Shown: positions 8,740 to 16,388, numbered from the stretch's first letter. The stretch: DNA of 16,857 nt from an uncultured Eubacteriales bacterium (GCA_900542245.1 UQMQ01000042.1:1-16857), one strand, 5' to 3'. Numbers and translations: made by a program. Notes: generated by a model from the sequence alone, not told the origin.

Positions 8740-8748
8740 ACGGAAAGG

Positions 8749-8850
8749 GACAAAAGTGCGCATCACGAAATCAGAGATTTCTATGCGCGCCGCTTCACAA
8801 GGTGCTTTTGTCGTGATTCCGGAAATATCGCTATGCGATATTTCCTATGC
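8749..8850. repeat. Structured dispersed repeat, copy A
   Basis: An outer pair GACAAAAG (8749-8756)/CTTTTGTC (8805-8812) encloses GCGCAT/ATGCGC (8758-8763, 8783-8788) and GAAATC/GATTTC (8767-8772, 8776-8781). It is followed by a perfect 11-bp hairpin, GGAAATATCGC (8821-8831) with GCGATATTTCC (8835-8845). The segment CTTCACAAGGTGCTTTTGTC and the second hairpin recur at 14022-14073 (copy B). The element is intergenic, between the kinase stop and the terminator. Confidence 0.65.
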
Positions 8851-8853
8851 AAT

Positions 8854-8898
8854 AAAAAATCTCTCCTCGTATGCCCACGCAGGCGGAGGGATTTTTTT
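8854..8898 (+). terminator. Intrinsic terminator after the kinase operon
   Basis: AAAAAATCTCTCC (8854-8866) pairs with GGAGGGATTTTTT (8885-8897), with one G-T wobble, and the T-run extends to 8898. The A-run on the other side would also let it work in reverse. Confidence 0.8.
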
Positions 8899-8958
8899 CG
8901 TGGGTTTTGAAAACTTTTTTTGTATTATAGAGCAAAGGGATAGAAAGGAGGGCGGCAG

Positions 8959-9555
8959 ATGCGGGAGAACCGGACACAAAAATCAGACGCGGACAGCGGA
9001 AGAAGCGCAAAGCCGGACGTATCGCGTGTCCTGACCGAATATCGCGGTTTGCTTTGCTATATCATCCGGCCGATCGTCGGGGACGAAAATTTGATAGAGG
9101 ATTGTTTCAGTGAGATCAGCGAAATCATCATACAAAAATACGACGCATATTACGATGAAAACAAGGGGTCGCTGACAGCATGGCTGACAAAGGTCGCGCG
9201 AAACGGCGCCTTGAATTTCATCAAAAAACGGAAGCATCAGATTTTGGCAGGAAGTGAAGAGACCGCGGCGTTACTCGAAAGGCGCGGCGATGCAGCAGAG
9301 GATCACGACGCGCCGGAGGCGTTCCTGATTCGCAGAGAAAATCTGCAGGAGCTTGCGGCAGCGCTGCAGGGACTGCGGGAGAGTGAGAAAAAATTGATTC
9401 TCCGGCGGTATTACTATATGCAGCCGATGGCGCAGATCGCGGCAGAGACGGGAATGAGCCTGCGCGCCGCGGAGGGGAAGCTGTATCGCATCAAGAAAAA
9501 ATTGCTCGCGGACATCGAGCGGCAGCGGAAAGGGGGCAGCACGCATGTGGAATAG
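8959..9555 (+). CDS. ECF-like sigma-70 family RNA polymerase sigma factor
   Basis: This 198-residue protein has the two-domain layout of extracytoplasmic-function sigma factors. Region 2 spans about residues 24-92, with GDENLIEDCFSEI and the -10-recognition helix in GSLTAWLTKVARNGALNFIK. Region 4 spans about 130-185, with a helix-turn-helix of the form MAQIAAETGMSLRAAEGKLY that reads the -35. It directs RNA polymerase to a set of stress or envelope genes, not identifiable here. AGGAGG (8946-8951) lies 7 bases before the ATG. The stop overlaps the next gene by 11 bases, the usual arrangement for a sigma factor and its membrane regulator. A TATTAT at 8923-8928 could be a -10 box but no good -35 accompanies it; a self-recognised promoter is possible. 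Confidence 0.88.
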   Translation: MRENRTQKSDADSGRSAKPDVSRVLTEYRGLLCYIIRPIVGDENLIEDCFSEISEIIIQKYDAYYDENKGSLTAWLTKVARNGALNFIKKRKHQILAGSEETAALLERRGDAAEDHDAPEAFLIRRENLQELAAALQGLRESEKKLILRRYYYMQPMAQIAAETGMSLRAAEGKLYRIKKKLLADIERQRKGGSTHVE

Positions 9556-11254
9556 GAAAAGCACGAAAAGAGACGAAAGTGCACAAAAAGCGATGTGTGA
9601 TCATCGCGATACGATTGCAAACAAAACGTGCGGCACCGCAAGGATGCCGGATGATGCGATGCTGGAGGCACTGCTGCGTGCGGAGTTCGACAAGGACGCG
9701 CATCATACGGACGCCGCTGCCGGATGCGTGCGGATCTATGCCGCGGATATCACGCCGTTTCGGGATTTCATCACGAGAATCATTGCAGGCTTGGTGCTGG
9801 GAAGTATTACGTTGAATTTTTTAGGTCTTGCGTGGAGCTTACCGCTGGTCGGTTCGATTTTGATCTACAGCGGTATGCGCGGGCTGCGCTGTGTGAACCG
9901 CTGGATGCGCGCGGCATGGATATTTTCACTGGTCGCTCTGCTGTATCACAGTATTGTGATCTTCGCCTGCGCGTCTCCGCTGTACGCTGAAATCGCCGGA
10001 TGGAACAACTGGGCCGGCGCGGGAATAGAGCTTGCATTGCTTTTTTGTATGGGGAAGGGTATGCAGGCTGTAAATCGCGGCAGCACTGCGGGTACAAAAC
10101 AGACAGCAAATCCGACGCTGCCGATCATACTCTGGAAACTGGCTGTCATCGCGCTGACGCTGCTTAGCAGCCGTATCGGACAGGATTACATGACCGTTCT
10201 TGCGATCGCGATGCTTGTGCTGTTTATCTTAACGCTGCGCAGTATTCTGAAGCTTGCGGACGCGATCCGGGACAGCGGCTACGAGATGGAGGCGGCGCCT
10301 GTGCGCGTCTCCGAAAAACGCCTGTGGGTGGGGCTGGCAGTGTTCTTCATAGTTGGCTTGATTGCCTGCAATATCGCGTTTCATGATACACCGGTAGACT
10401 GGCAGGAAGCCGGGCTTGCAAGCCAGACGCAGACGCAGGCAGAGCTGTCGCCGGAAGCGGAAACAGAGGCGGCAGGAGAATCGGATACGCAGCAGGGGCA
10501 GGCGGAAAAAAATCATGCGGCTGCGATGCGTGCCCTGCGAGAAAGTCTGGAAGCCAAGGGGTTCCGCGCGGATTTACTCGCCCAGATCGCGGACGAGGAT
10601 CTTGCGGATTTGCAAGGCTGCGAAATTCTGAACGTTCGCGTCATCGACTACGATGAGGCACAGAATGGGGAGCGTTCCTCAAAAATGCAGGGCAGTATCA
10701 TCTATGTGCAGACCGCGGGTGTAGAGACAAAAGCGTTTTTCCTCTATGCGTATCTGGATGAGGGAATCCGAAAGCCGCATTCGTGGATCGCAGACGGCGC
10801 AAGCCTCCTGTCTAATCATGAGTGGGACGGGGCATACGGCGGCCGCGTCTTCTGTGAGCGGGGCGGCAAGCTGCTGACGGCAGTGCCGCAGGTAGAGAAA
10901 GAGACGATTGTCACACCTTGGATCGGGGAATCGACGATGACCAGAGCCTATCTCAAAGCGCGGTACTCTTATCCGCTGTTTAGCCGGAATCAACGCGGTT
11001 ATCTGTATGTATGGATGCGTGACGCGCGTTATGCTTATGGCATGAACGCTGAGGTCTATGCCTGCAGACCGGGGATCCAGCTGCCGTATCGGGAACTGCC
11101 GCCGGTTGACCGCAGCGGGACGCTCAGCTTCGGCTCCGCGCCGAAAGAGCGCATCCTTTCCCTCTATACCTCTTACAATGTCTTTGACGAACTCGCACCG
11201 TATGTGGACGATGTCGAAGCACTGTTTCAGGAGCTGGGCATTGGGACAGAGTGA
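9545..11254 (+). CDS. Polytopic membrane protein, putative anti-sigma regulator
   Basis: I do not recognise a named family. The 569-residue protein has a cytoplasmic N-terminus of about 70 residues with MPDDAMLEALLRAEFDKDA, which resembles the short helical sigma-binding segment of anti-sigma factors. Six or seven membrane segments follow (roughly 76-110, 123-143, 155-172, 193-210, 215-235, 258-278). Next come a Gln/Thr/Glu-rich linker (about 290-320) and a C-terminal domain of about 245 residues that should lie outside the cell. The start overlaps the sigma gene by 11 bases, with AGGGGG just upstream. The function as sigma inhibitor and envelope sensor is inferred from gene order and topology. 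Usual anti-sigma factors have one membrane segment, so this one is unusually large. Confidence 0.75.
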   Translation: MWNRKSTKRDESAQKAMCDHRDTIANKTCGTARMPDDAMLEALLRAEFDKDAHHTDAAAGCVRIYAADITPFRDFITRIIAGLVLGSITLNFLGLAWSLPLVGSILIYSGMRGLRCVNRWMRAAWIFSLVALLYHSIVIFACASPLYAEIAGWNNWAGAGIELALLFCMGKGMQAVNRGSTAGTKQTANPTLPIILWKLAVIALTLLSSRIGQDYMTVLAIAMLVLFILTLRSILKLADAIRDSGYEMEAAPVRVSEKRLWVGLAVFFIVGLIACNIAFHDTPVDWQEAGLASQTQTQAELSPEAETEAAGESDTQQGQAEKNHAAAMRALRESLEAKGFRADLLAQIADEDLADLQGCEILNVRVIDYDEAQNGERSSKMQGSIIYVQTAGVETKAFFLYAYLDEGIRKPHSWIADGASLLSNHEWDGAYGGRVFCERGGKLLTAVPQVEKETIVTPWIGESTMTRAYLKARYSYPLFSRNQRGYLYVWMRDARYAYGMNAEVYACRPGIQLPYRELPPVDRSGTLSFGSAPKERILSLYTSYNVFDELAPYVDDVEALFQELGIGTE

Positions 11255-11268
11255 GAGAGATAAACGAC

Positions 11269-11306
11269 ACCCCATTATACCCTTTACTTTAAGGGTATAA
11301 TGGGGT
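11269..11306 (+). terminator. Perfect 16-bp inverted repeat after the sigma operon
   Basis: ACCCCATTATACCCTT (11269-11284) and AAGGGTATAATGGGGT (11291-11306) are exact reverse complements with a 6-base loop. ATAATTTT follows, so it may terminate the sigma operon. It also carries TATAAT boxes and overlaps the candidate promoter of the next gene, so an operator role is equally possible. Confidence 0.6.
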
Positions 11307-11311
11307 ATAAT
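11282..11311 (+). promoter_or_regulatory. Candidate promoter for the AAA-DUF4143 gene
   Basis: TTTACT (11282-11287), an 18-base spacer and a perfect TATAAT (11306-11311). A second TATAAT lies at 11296-11301. Both the -35 and most of the spacer are inside the inverted repeat. Confidence 0.5.
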
Positions 11312-11348
11312 TTTGTATAGAATATCACGAATAAACGAGAGGTGTGCC

Positions 11349-13136
11349 ATGGAACAATTCGAAATCCAAGCCCGGGCGGCGGAGCTGGAGCAGCAGATTG
11401 CAAATTTGCCGGCTGGTTCTATTACGAAAAAAATAGTGAACGGAAAGGCATACTTCTACCATCGTTGGACGGAGAACAAGAAACGGCGGGAGAAGTATAT
11501 TCCTACGGATGAGTTGGAGAATTTCCGTGCGCAGATTGCGCAGCGGAAGGAATTGGAGCAGAGGCTAAAAGCGCTAAAAAAACAAATGCCTAAGACAAAA
11601 TCCGCAAGCCTCTCCGCATTTACCACAAATATCCGCACCGGCGAAACCCTGCGTTCCTTTGCGGCATCTGTGCTCGGCTATCGCAGGCGCGCGTGCTTCC
11701 GGCAGCTGCATGAGTTTGTCTACGGCGAGCCGCAGGACAAGGTATTCATTCTTTGCGGTCTGCGCCGGACAGGCAAGACCACCATGATTCGTCAGATTTT
11801 TGCGGAGATGAGCGATGCAGACCTTGCCAAGTCGGCATTTATTCAGATCACCGCCAGGGATACGTTGGCGGATGTAAATCGAGATCTTAAGCTGTTGGAA
11901 GCACAAGGCTTTCGTTATGTGTTTCTTGATGAAGTGACGCTGATGGAGGATTTCATCGAGGGCGCGGCGCTGTTTTCTGACGTGTTCGCGGCATGCGGCA
12001 TGAAGATCGTGCTCTCCGGCACAGACTCGTTGGGCTTCCTCATCACCAAAGATGAGCAGCTTTACGACCGCTGCATCCTGCTGCATACGACATTCATTCC
12101 ATATCGAGAGTTTGAATCTGTCCTCGGCATCCATGGGATTGACGAGTATATCCGCTATGGCGGCACGATGAGTCTCGGCGGCATCCACTACAACGAGACA
12201 TCCCCGTTCGCTAACAAGGAAAGCACTGACGAATATGTGGACACCGCCATTGCCCGCAACATCCAACACTCCCTGCGCTGCTATCAGTATGGGGGGCATT
12301 TTCGCCATCTGCACGATTTATATGAGAAAGGTGAGTTGACCAGCGCTATCAACAGGGTTGTAGAGGATATCAACCACCGTTTTACGTTGGAAGTGCTATC
12401 ACAGGATTGGAAATCCCATGACCTCGGCATTTCCGCCAGCAATCTGCGGCGGGATCGGGAGAATCCAACGGACATCCTCGACCGCATCGATCTTGCAGCT
12501 GTTACCGACAGCCTGCGAAAGCTTTTGGAGATTCGCAATAAGGCAGAGCGGACTGTAGCACTGGATGATATTCACGCTGTGCAGATCAAAGAGTATTTGG
12601 ATTTGCTGGATCTGACGCGGGATATTGATGTACTGCATCTGCCGGATGTCAGCACAAAGTCCAAACGTACAGTGATTGCGCAGCCCGGTCTGCGTTACGC
12701 GCAGGCGAATGCACTGATCCAAAGTCTGCTTTTGGATGAAACGTTCAGTGCCCTGTCTCTGGCAGAACGCACCGCCGTGCAGCAGCGTATCCTGACTGAA
12801 ATCAAGGGACGAATGCTGGAAGATATCGTCCTGCTGGAAACCAAGCTGGCAAACCAAAAGAAGCAGGTATTTGTTCTGCAATTCCCCGTGGGCGAGTTTG
12901 ATATGGTGGTGTTTGATCCGGAAGCTGGCTCCTGTCAGATTTTCGAAATCAAGCATAGCGAAGCCCCCGCACCGCAGCAGTATCGCCATCTGATCGACGA
13001 ACAAAAATGTACCCAGACAGCGCATCGCTACGGCCCAATCACCGGAAAGTTTGTCCTCTACCGAGGGGAAAATCAGGAAATCGAGGGGATTCAGTATCAG
13101 AATGTGGAAGAATATCTGAGAACCCTTGTACCATAA
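11349..13136 (+). CDS. AAA ATPase with DUF4143-type PD-(D/E)XK C-terminus
   Basis: The 595-residue product starts at ATG 11349 with GAGAGG upstream; the extension to 11313 lacks a ribosome binding site. An N-terminal segment (about 10-80) with LPAGSITKKIVNGKAYFY and a Lys/Glu-rich helix resembles the small DUF6788-type domain found in Clostridia. The AAA_14-type ATPase core has Walker A GLRRTGKT (137-144), Walker B YVFLDE (190-195) and a sensor-like KIVLSGTDSLGF (219-230). The C-terminal domain shows GEFDMVVFD (Asp518) and FEIKHS (Glu533, Lys535), a nuclease-fold D...EXK pattern. ATPases of this COG1373-like group are common, often of unknown role and patchily distributed in anaerobes. The gene is a single transcription unit. 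Nuclease activity is not established for the family. Confidence 0.82.
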   Translation: MEQFEIQARAAELEQQIANLPAGSITKKIVNGKAYFYHRWTENKKRREKYIPTDELENFRAQIAQRKELEQRLKALKKQMPKTKSASLSAFTTNIRTGETLRSFAASVLGYRRRACFRQLHEFVYGEPQDKVFILCGLRRTGKTTMIRQIFAEMSDADLAKSAFIQITARDTLADVNRDLKLLEAQGFRYVFLDEVTLMEDFIEGAALFSDVFAACGMKIVLSGTDSLGFLITKDEQLYDRCILLHTTFIPYREFESVLGIHGIDEYIRYGGTMSLGGIHYNETSPFANKESTDEYVDTAIARNIQHSLRCYQYGGHFRHLHDLYEKGELTSAINRVVEDINHRFTLEVLSQDWKSHDLGISASNLRRDRENPTDILDRIDLAAVTDSLRKLLEIRNKAERTVALDDIHAVQIKEYLDLLDLTRDIDVLHLPDVSTKSKRTVIAQPGLRYAQANALIQSLLLDETFSALSLAERTAVQQRILTEIKGRMLEDIVLLETKLANQKKQVFVLQFPVGEFDMVVFDPEAGSCQIFEIKHSEAPAPQQYRHLIDEQKCTQTAHRYGPITGKFVLYRGENQEIEGIQYQNVEEYLRTLVP

Positions 13137-13230
13137 CGATGCAATCGCAGCTCGAACACCGCGCGGCAGTTTTGCGCTGATGGGTCTGATTGCTGTGCTG
13201 CCACGCGGACAAGACTTGTTTTGACGATAA

Positions 13231-13267
13231 GCGCCGGGCACTGCCGCACGACGAGCGTGCCCGGCGC
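13231..13267 (-). terminator. GC-rich hairpin after the DUF2148 gene
   Basis: GCGCCGGGCAC (13231-13241) and GTGCCCGGCGC (13257-13267) form a perfect 11-bp stem just past the minus-strand stop. On that strand TTATCGTCA follows, a poor T-run. It could also serve the plus-strand gene ending at 13136. Confidence 0.55.
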
Positions 13268-13274
13268 CTGGCGT

Positions 13275-13823
13275 CTAGCGCAGGACAGCGCCCGGGTTGC
13301 GGTCAAAATAGATGCTCTTATTTGTCGTGCTGAGCGGGATCGCGTAGCAGAGCTTCACATTGTCGCCGAGTAGTCCGAGTTTTACTGCGGCCCTGCCTGC
13401 GGAGTACATCACGCGGTTATCGATGCGATGATCCGCGGCAGCACAGACCGCAGAACCGACGGCGATACCGAGGTCTGAGACATTAAAAATACAGGGACTT
13501 CCGTGCTTCTTTGTTTCGCCGCAGTTTGCGAAACCGCACATACTGCAGTGATTTAGTCCCATATAGGTGTCGGTACAGCCGATCAGCAAGACACAGGTGC
13601 TGTTGTCGATGTTTCCGGCATCCCGCACCATGAAGGCTTCTTCATACTTTGTGCCGAGCTCGGTCAGCTTGTCTCTTAATTGATCCTTTGTTTCTCCGGA
13701 TACGATCGCGGTCACAATCGTATCTCTGCCACTCCCTTTCGGAGCTGTTTTCGCGGCGGCGGCCATCAGATCGGCAACCGCAAAAATCGCGTCGCGTTCC
13801 GCGTCCTGCATGGTTTTTAACAT
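13275..13823 (-). CDS. DUF2148 ferredoxin-domain protein
   Basis: The 182-residue protein matches the DUF2148 family, a small conserved protein of anaerobes with a cysteine cluster that probably holds an iron-sulfur centre. Visible are C93-X2-C96-X4-C101-X9-C111 in NHCSMCGFANCGETKKHGSP, plus conserved stretches GRDTIVTAIVSG, LLIGCTDTYMGLN and IDNRVMYSAGRAA. The substrate or partner is unknown. The N-terminus lacks a signal peptide, so it is cytoplasmic. A GAAAGGAA site lies rather far (about 12 bases) before ATG 13823; the ATG four codons later is the alternative start. It is transcribed alone, divergent from the nucleotidyltransferase gene. Confidence 0.85.
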   Translation of the reverse strand: MLKTMQDAERDAIFAVADLMAAAAKTAPKGSGRDTIVTAIVSGETKDQLRDKLTELGTKYEEAFMVRDAGNIDNSTCVLLIGCTDTYMGLNHCSMCGFANCGETKKHGSPCIFNVSDLGIAVGSAVCAAADHRIDNRVMYSAGRAAVKLGLLGDNVKLCYAIPLSTTNKSIYFDRNPGAVLR

Positions 13824-13850
13824 GATGCGATAGATTCCTTTCTTGCATAT

Positions 13851-13880
13851 TTTATACTATGCCACCTCTGGTGGTGTGAA
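13851..13880 (-). promoter_or_regulatory. Candidate promoter and internal palindrome for the DUF2148 gene
   Basis: The minus strand shows TTCACA (13880-13875), 18 bases, then TATAAA (13856-13851). A CCACC-TCT-GGTGG palindrome (13862-13874) fills the spacer, where a repressor would block polymerase. A second option further up is TTGTAT-17-TATGCT. Which is used cannot be decided by eye. Confidence 0.4.
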
Positions 13881-13936
13881 TCATTGTACACAGACAGCAT
13901 ATCACAAATTTGCAAAATATACAAGATTCTATAAGC

Positions 13937-13954
13937 GCAACTGAAAATAGTTGC
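13937..13954. repeat. Small 6-bp hairpin upstream of repeat copy B
   Basis: GCAACT (13937-13942) and AGTTGC (13949-13954) are exact reverse complements with a GAAAAT loop. Its role is unknown. The 13824-14274 gap has no credible gene; besides this it holds two candidate promoters and repeat copy B. Confidence 0.45.
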
Positions 13955-13990
13955 AGCGAAAAAGCGTGCAAAACGGAAGTTGTGATTCCT

Positions 13991-14078
13991 TTGCACACAT
14001 GCCTGCCATGTATGGCAGGCACTTCGCAAGGTGCTTTTGTCGTTACTCTGGAAACATCGCAAGCGATATCTCCTGCAT
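13991..14078. repeat. Structured dispersed repeat, copy B
   Basis: A hairpin TGCCTGCCA (14000-14008)/TGGCAGGCA (14013-14021), with TTGC/GCAA (13991-13994, 14026-14029) at its base, is followed by CTTCGCAAGGTGCTTTTGTC. Next is a second inverted repeat, GGAAACATCGC (14050-14060) with GCGATATCTCC (14063-14073). The core matches copy A at 21 of 22 positions over CTTCRCAAGGTG to GTCGT. The first hairpin differs in sequence but keeps its place. Lies in the divergent gap between the DUF2148 and nucleotidyltransferase genes. Confidence 0.65.
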
Positions 14079-14151
14079 CATACATAATAAGAGAAAAGGT
14101 GGGAAGCTGCGAGTTTTCCTCGGAAGGTCGATGGACTTTTTGCACTGCGAC

Positions 14152-14180
14152 TTGCATCGGCATCGGAATTATTGTATGAT
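14152..14180 (+). promoter_or_regulatory. Promoter for the nucleotidyltransferase gene
   Basis: TTGCAT (14152-14157), a 17-base spacer and TATGAT (14175-14180) give a good sigma-A-type match, leaving a leader of roughly 85 bases. GGCGGCAGCAACAGCCGC-like pairing (14219-14235) makes a small hairpin in that leader before the GGAGG site. Confidence 0.6.
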
Positions 14181-14274
14181 AGTTTCACATGATAGGAACT
14201 TGCAGGTAAGGCAAAAAGGCGGCAGCAACAGCCGCGGTGTGCAATATCGTGCAGCAGGAGGAGAGTGGAAGGAT

Positions 14275-15261
14275 ATGAAAAAAGAACCGATCTTGGTGAT
14301 CATGGCGGCGGGCATGGGCAGCCGTTTCGGCGGGCTGAAGCAGATCGAACCGATCAGCGACAAGGGAGAGATCATTCTGGATTTTTCGCTTTACGACGCG
14401 GTCATGGCGGGGTTCCAGAAAGTGGTTTTTGTCATCAAAAGGGAGAACGAGCAGGATTTTCGTGCGCTGATCGACGAAAAAGCAGGGAAGTACATTGATG
14501 TCGCTTATGCGTATCAGGAGTTGACGGATCTGCCGCAGGGCTACACAGTGCCGGAGGGGCGAACGAAACCGTGGGGCACGGCGCATGCGGTACTGGCGGC
14601 GCGGAAGCACGCGGATGGTCCGATCGCGGTCATCAACGCGGACGACTACTACGGACCGGGCGCATTTCAGACGATGTATGAATTTTTGGCAAAGGCTGAG
14701 GAACAGACAGAGACCGCGGCCAATGCGCAGCGTGAGGCGGCAGCGGCACAGACGAGGCAGGCGCAGCCTGCGCGGCAGCATTACTGTATGGTCGGCTACG
14801 AAATTGAGAATACGCTGACCGAGAACGGGTTTGTTTCCCGCGGCGTGTGCGAGACTGACGCAAGCGGTATGCTGACCGGAATCACAGAGCGGACGAAGAT
14901 CCGGTGGCAGGGAGAAAAGATTGTCTATACGGACGATGACGGTGCGGTGCTGGGTGAGATCCCACGCGGACAGATCGTTTCCATGAATTTTTGGGGCTTT
15001 CCGGCATCCATGCTGCAGGAGATGGAGGCAGGTTTTCCGGCAGTGCTCGACAAGATCCTCGCGGAAAATCCGCTCAAAGGAGAATATTTCCTGCCCGGCG
15101 TGGTGGATCGCTTGCTTCACGAGGGCAAGGCCGATGTCAAGGTACTGCGTTCGCACGATCGCTGGTACGGCGTGACATATAAGGAAGATAAAGAGAGCGT
15201 TGTCAATGCGCTGCAGTCGATGAAGGATAAGGGCGAGTATCCGGATAAACTTTGGAAATAG
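14275..15261 (+). CDS. Sugar-phosphate-type nucleotidyltransferase
   Basis: The 328-residue product has the NTP_transferase Rossmann-like fold. It shows the nucleotide-binding signature MAAGMGSRFGGLKQ (10-23), PWGTAHAVLAAR (99-110), and NADDYYG (121-127), which holds the metal-binding Asp pair. Enzymes of this kind join a sugar phosphate to an NTP, giving an activated sugar for glycan synthesis; sugar and base cannot be read here. ATG 14275 follows GGAGG and a GGAAGG. The frame stays open to 13951, but that part crosses the promoter and repeat copy B and is not coding. An Ala/Gln/Glu/Arg-rich insert (about 140-168) interrupts the domain. The RarD-like gene follows after 36 bases, probably in the same transcript. 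Confidence 0.83.
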   Translation: MKKEPILVIMAAGMGSRFGGLKQIEPISDKGEIILDFSLYDAVMAGFQKVVFVIKRENEQDFRALIDEKAGKYIDVAYAYQELTDLPQGYTVPEGRTKPWGTAHAVLAARKHADGPIAVINADDYYGPGAFQTMYEFLAKAEEQTETAANAQREAAAAQTRQAQPARQHYCMVGYEIENTLTENGFVSRGVCETDASGMLTGITERTKIRWQGEKIVYTDDDGAVLGEIPRGQIVSMNFWGFPASMLQEMEAGFPAVLDKILAENPLKGEYFLPGVVDRLLHEGKADVKVLRSHDRWYGVTYKEDKESVVNALQSMKDKGEYPDKLWK

Positions 15262-15297
15262 TCAGAAACGCCAGGACGAATTTGAGGAAATTTAGGT

Positions 15298-16263
15298 ATG
15301 AAAACGGACGAAATCGAAAAAACAGAAAAAACCGCAAGCGGCGATTATCTGCGTATGCTGACCTGCTACGTGATTTGGGGATTCCAACCGCTATATTTTC
15401 ACTTGAAACCGGATATCGACGGCTTGTTTTTGTTGATGAGCCGCATTTTTTGGGGCTGTGTGCTGGTAACAACAGTCGTATTGCTGCGCGGGCGCGGCAG
15501 AGAAATTTTAGAGACTTTTCGCGACAAAGAGCTGATGCTGAAGCATCTGATTCCTGGCGCGTTCTTTAATTTTTTGGATCTGGCGCTGTATTTGTTCGCA
15601 GTCACGAGCGGACACATTCTGGCGACCAGCCTGGGCTATTATGTCGCACCGCTGGTGGTCTGCGCGCTTGGGGTGGTCGTGTTTCACGAGAAGCTGACAT
15701 GGCAGCTTATTGCGGCTGCGGCACTGATTCTGACCGGTGTGCTGCTTTCGGGCAGCGGTTTTGGAGATGCGCCGCTGATTTCGATCGGCTTGATGTTCTG
15801 CTTTTCGATTTATGCCGCGTTTATGAAAGGCGTCAAAAAAGATGCGGTCGTCTGCACAGCGGTGCATCTGATGCTCGTCGCGCCGTTCGCCCTGCTGACG
15901 ATCCTGCTGTTTCGTACCGGACAAAACGGTCTCGCGTCGGTGGATTTCGGCACGCAGATGTTTCTCATGGGCGCAGGGGCAATCATGTCCTTGCCGATCG
16001 TGCTCTACGCGAGCTGCGTGAAGCGGGTCCCGATGGTCGTCATGGGACTTTTGCAGTACCTGTCGCCGACCTTCGGCATTGTCTGCAGCATCATCCTGCA
16101 CGAAAAAATGGGGCGCGGGCAATTCATCACCTTTTGCTTCATCTGGGCGGCACTGCTTCTGTTTACCGTCGTGACGACGTGCCGGGAACGGCAGGAAAAG
16201 CGGGCAGAAACACAGACGGCTGCCGCAGCAGGCAGTAAAACAGGAGCACCCATGAGAAAATAG
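15298..16263 (+). CDS. RarD-like EamA family transporter
   Basis: The 321-residue integral membrane protein of about ten segments has the two-fold EamA (drug/metabolite exporter) layout. The N-terminal CYVIWGFQPLYFHLKP and the following MSRIFWG block match the RarD branch. HEKLTW and HEKMGRG after segments 4 and 9 are the matching loops of the two EamA halves. The substrate is unknown; RarD itself was named from a chloramphenicol-sensitivity phenotype in Pseudomonas. GAGGAAA lies 9 bases before ATG 15298. The C-terminal tail is Ala/Thr/Lys-rich and cytoplasmic. Coupled transcription with the nucleotidyltransferase is likely, but a shared function is not evident. Confidence 0.83.
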   Translation: MKTDEIEKTEKTASGDYLRMLTCYVIWGFQPLYFHLKPDIDGLFLLMSRIFWGCVLVTTVVLLRGRGREILETFRDKELMLKHLIPGAFFNFLDLALYLFAVTSGHILATSLGYYVAPLVVCALGVVVFHEKLTWQLIAAAALILTGVLLSGSGFGDAPLISIGLMFCFSIYAAFMKGVKKDAVVCTAVHLMLVAPFALLTILLFRTGQNGLASVDFGTQMFLMGAGAIMSLPIVLYASCVKRVPMVVMGLLQYLSPTFGIVCSIILHEKMGRGQFITFCFIWAALLLFTVVTTCRERQEKRAETQTAAAAGSKTGAPMRK

Positions 16264-16286
16264 TGAAACAATAGTGGAATGTGAGA

Positions 16287-16324
16287 CGGCGGAGCCTTTG
16301 CAGATTATTGCAGGGGCTCCGCCG
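16287..16324 (+). terminator. Hairpin terminator after the transporter gene
   Basis: CGGCGGAGCC (16287-16296) pairs with GGCTCCGCCG (16315-16324), extended inward by TTTGCA/TGCAGG with wobbles, around a GATTAT loop. It starts 23 bases after the stop. Only CTTTTG follows, so the T-run is weak. Confidence 0.65.
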
Positions 16325-16388
16325 CAAGCTTTTGTAACCGTCAAAGTAAGGCAGCAGCTCGCGCAAACGGCACAAGATATCCCCCCCC

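Noticed and set aside
8657..9034. Small reading frame over repeat copy A encoding SQGAFVV-like peptide, also seen over copy B
   Set aside because: The peptide likeness follows from the shared DNA repeat. The frames lack ribosome binding sites and copy A's frame runs through a terminator into the sigma gene.
13951..14274. Long upstream extension of the nucleotidyltransferase frame
   Set aside because: It crosses a good promoter and repeat copy B, and the family signature begins right after ATG 14275, which has its own ribosome binding site.
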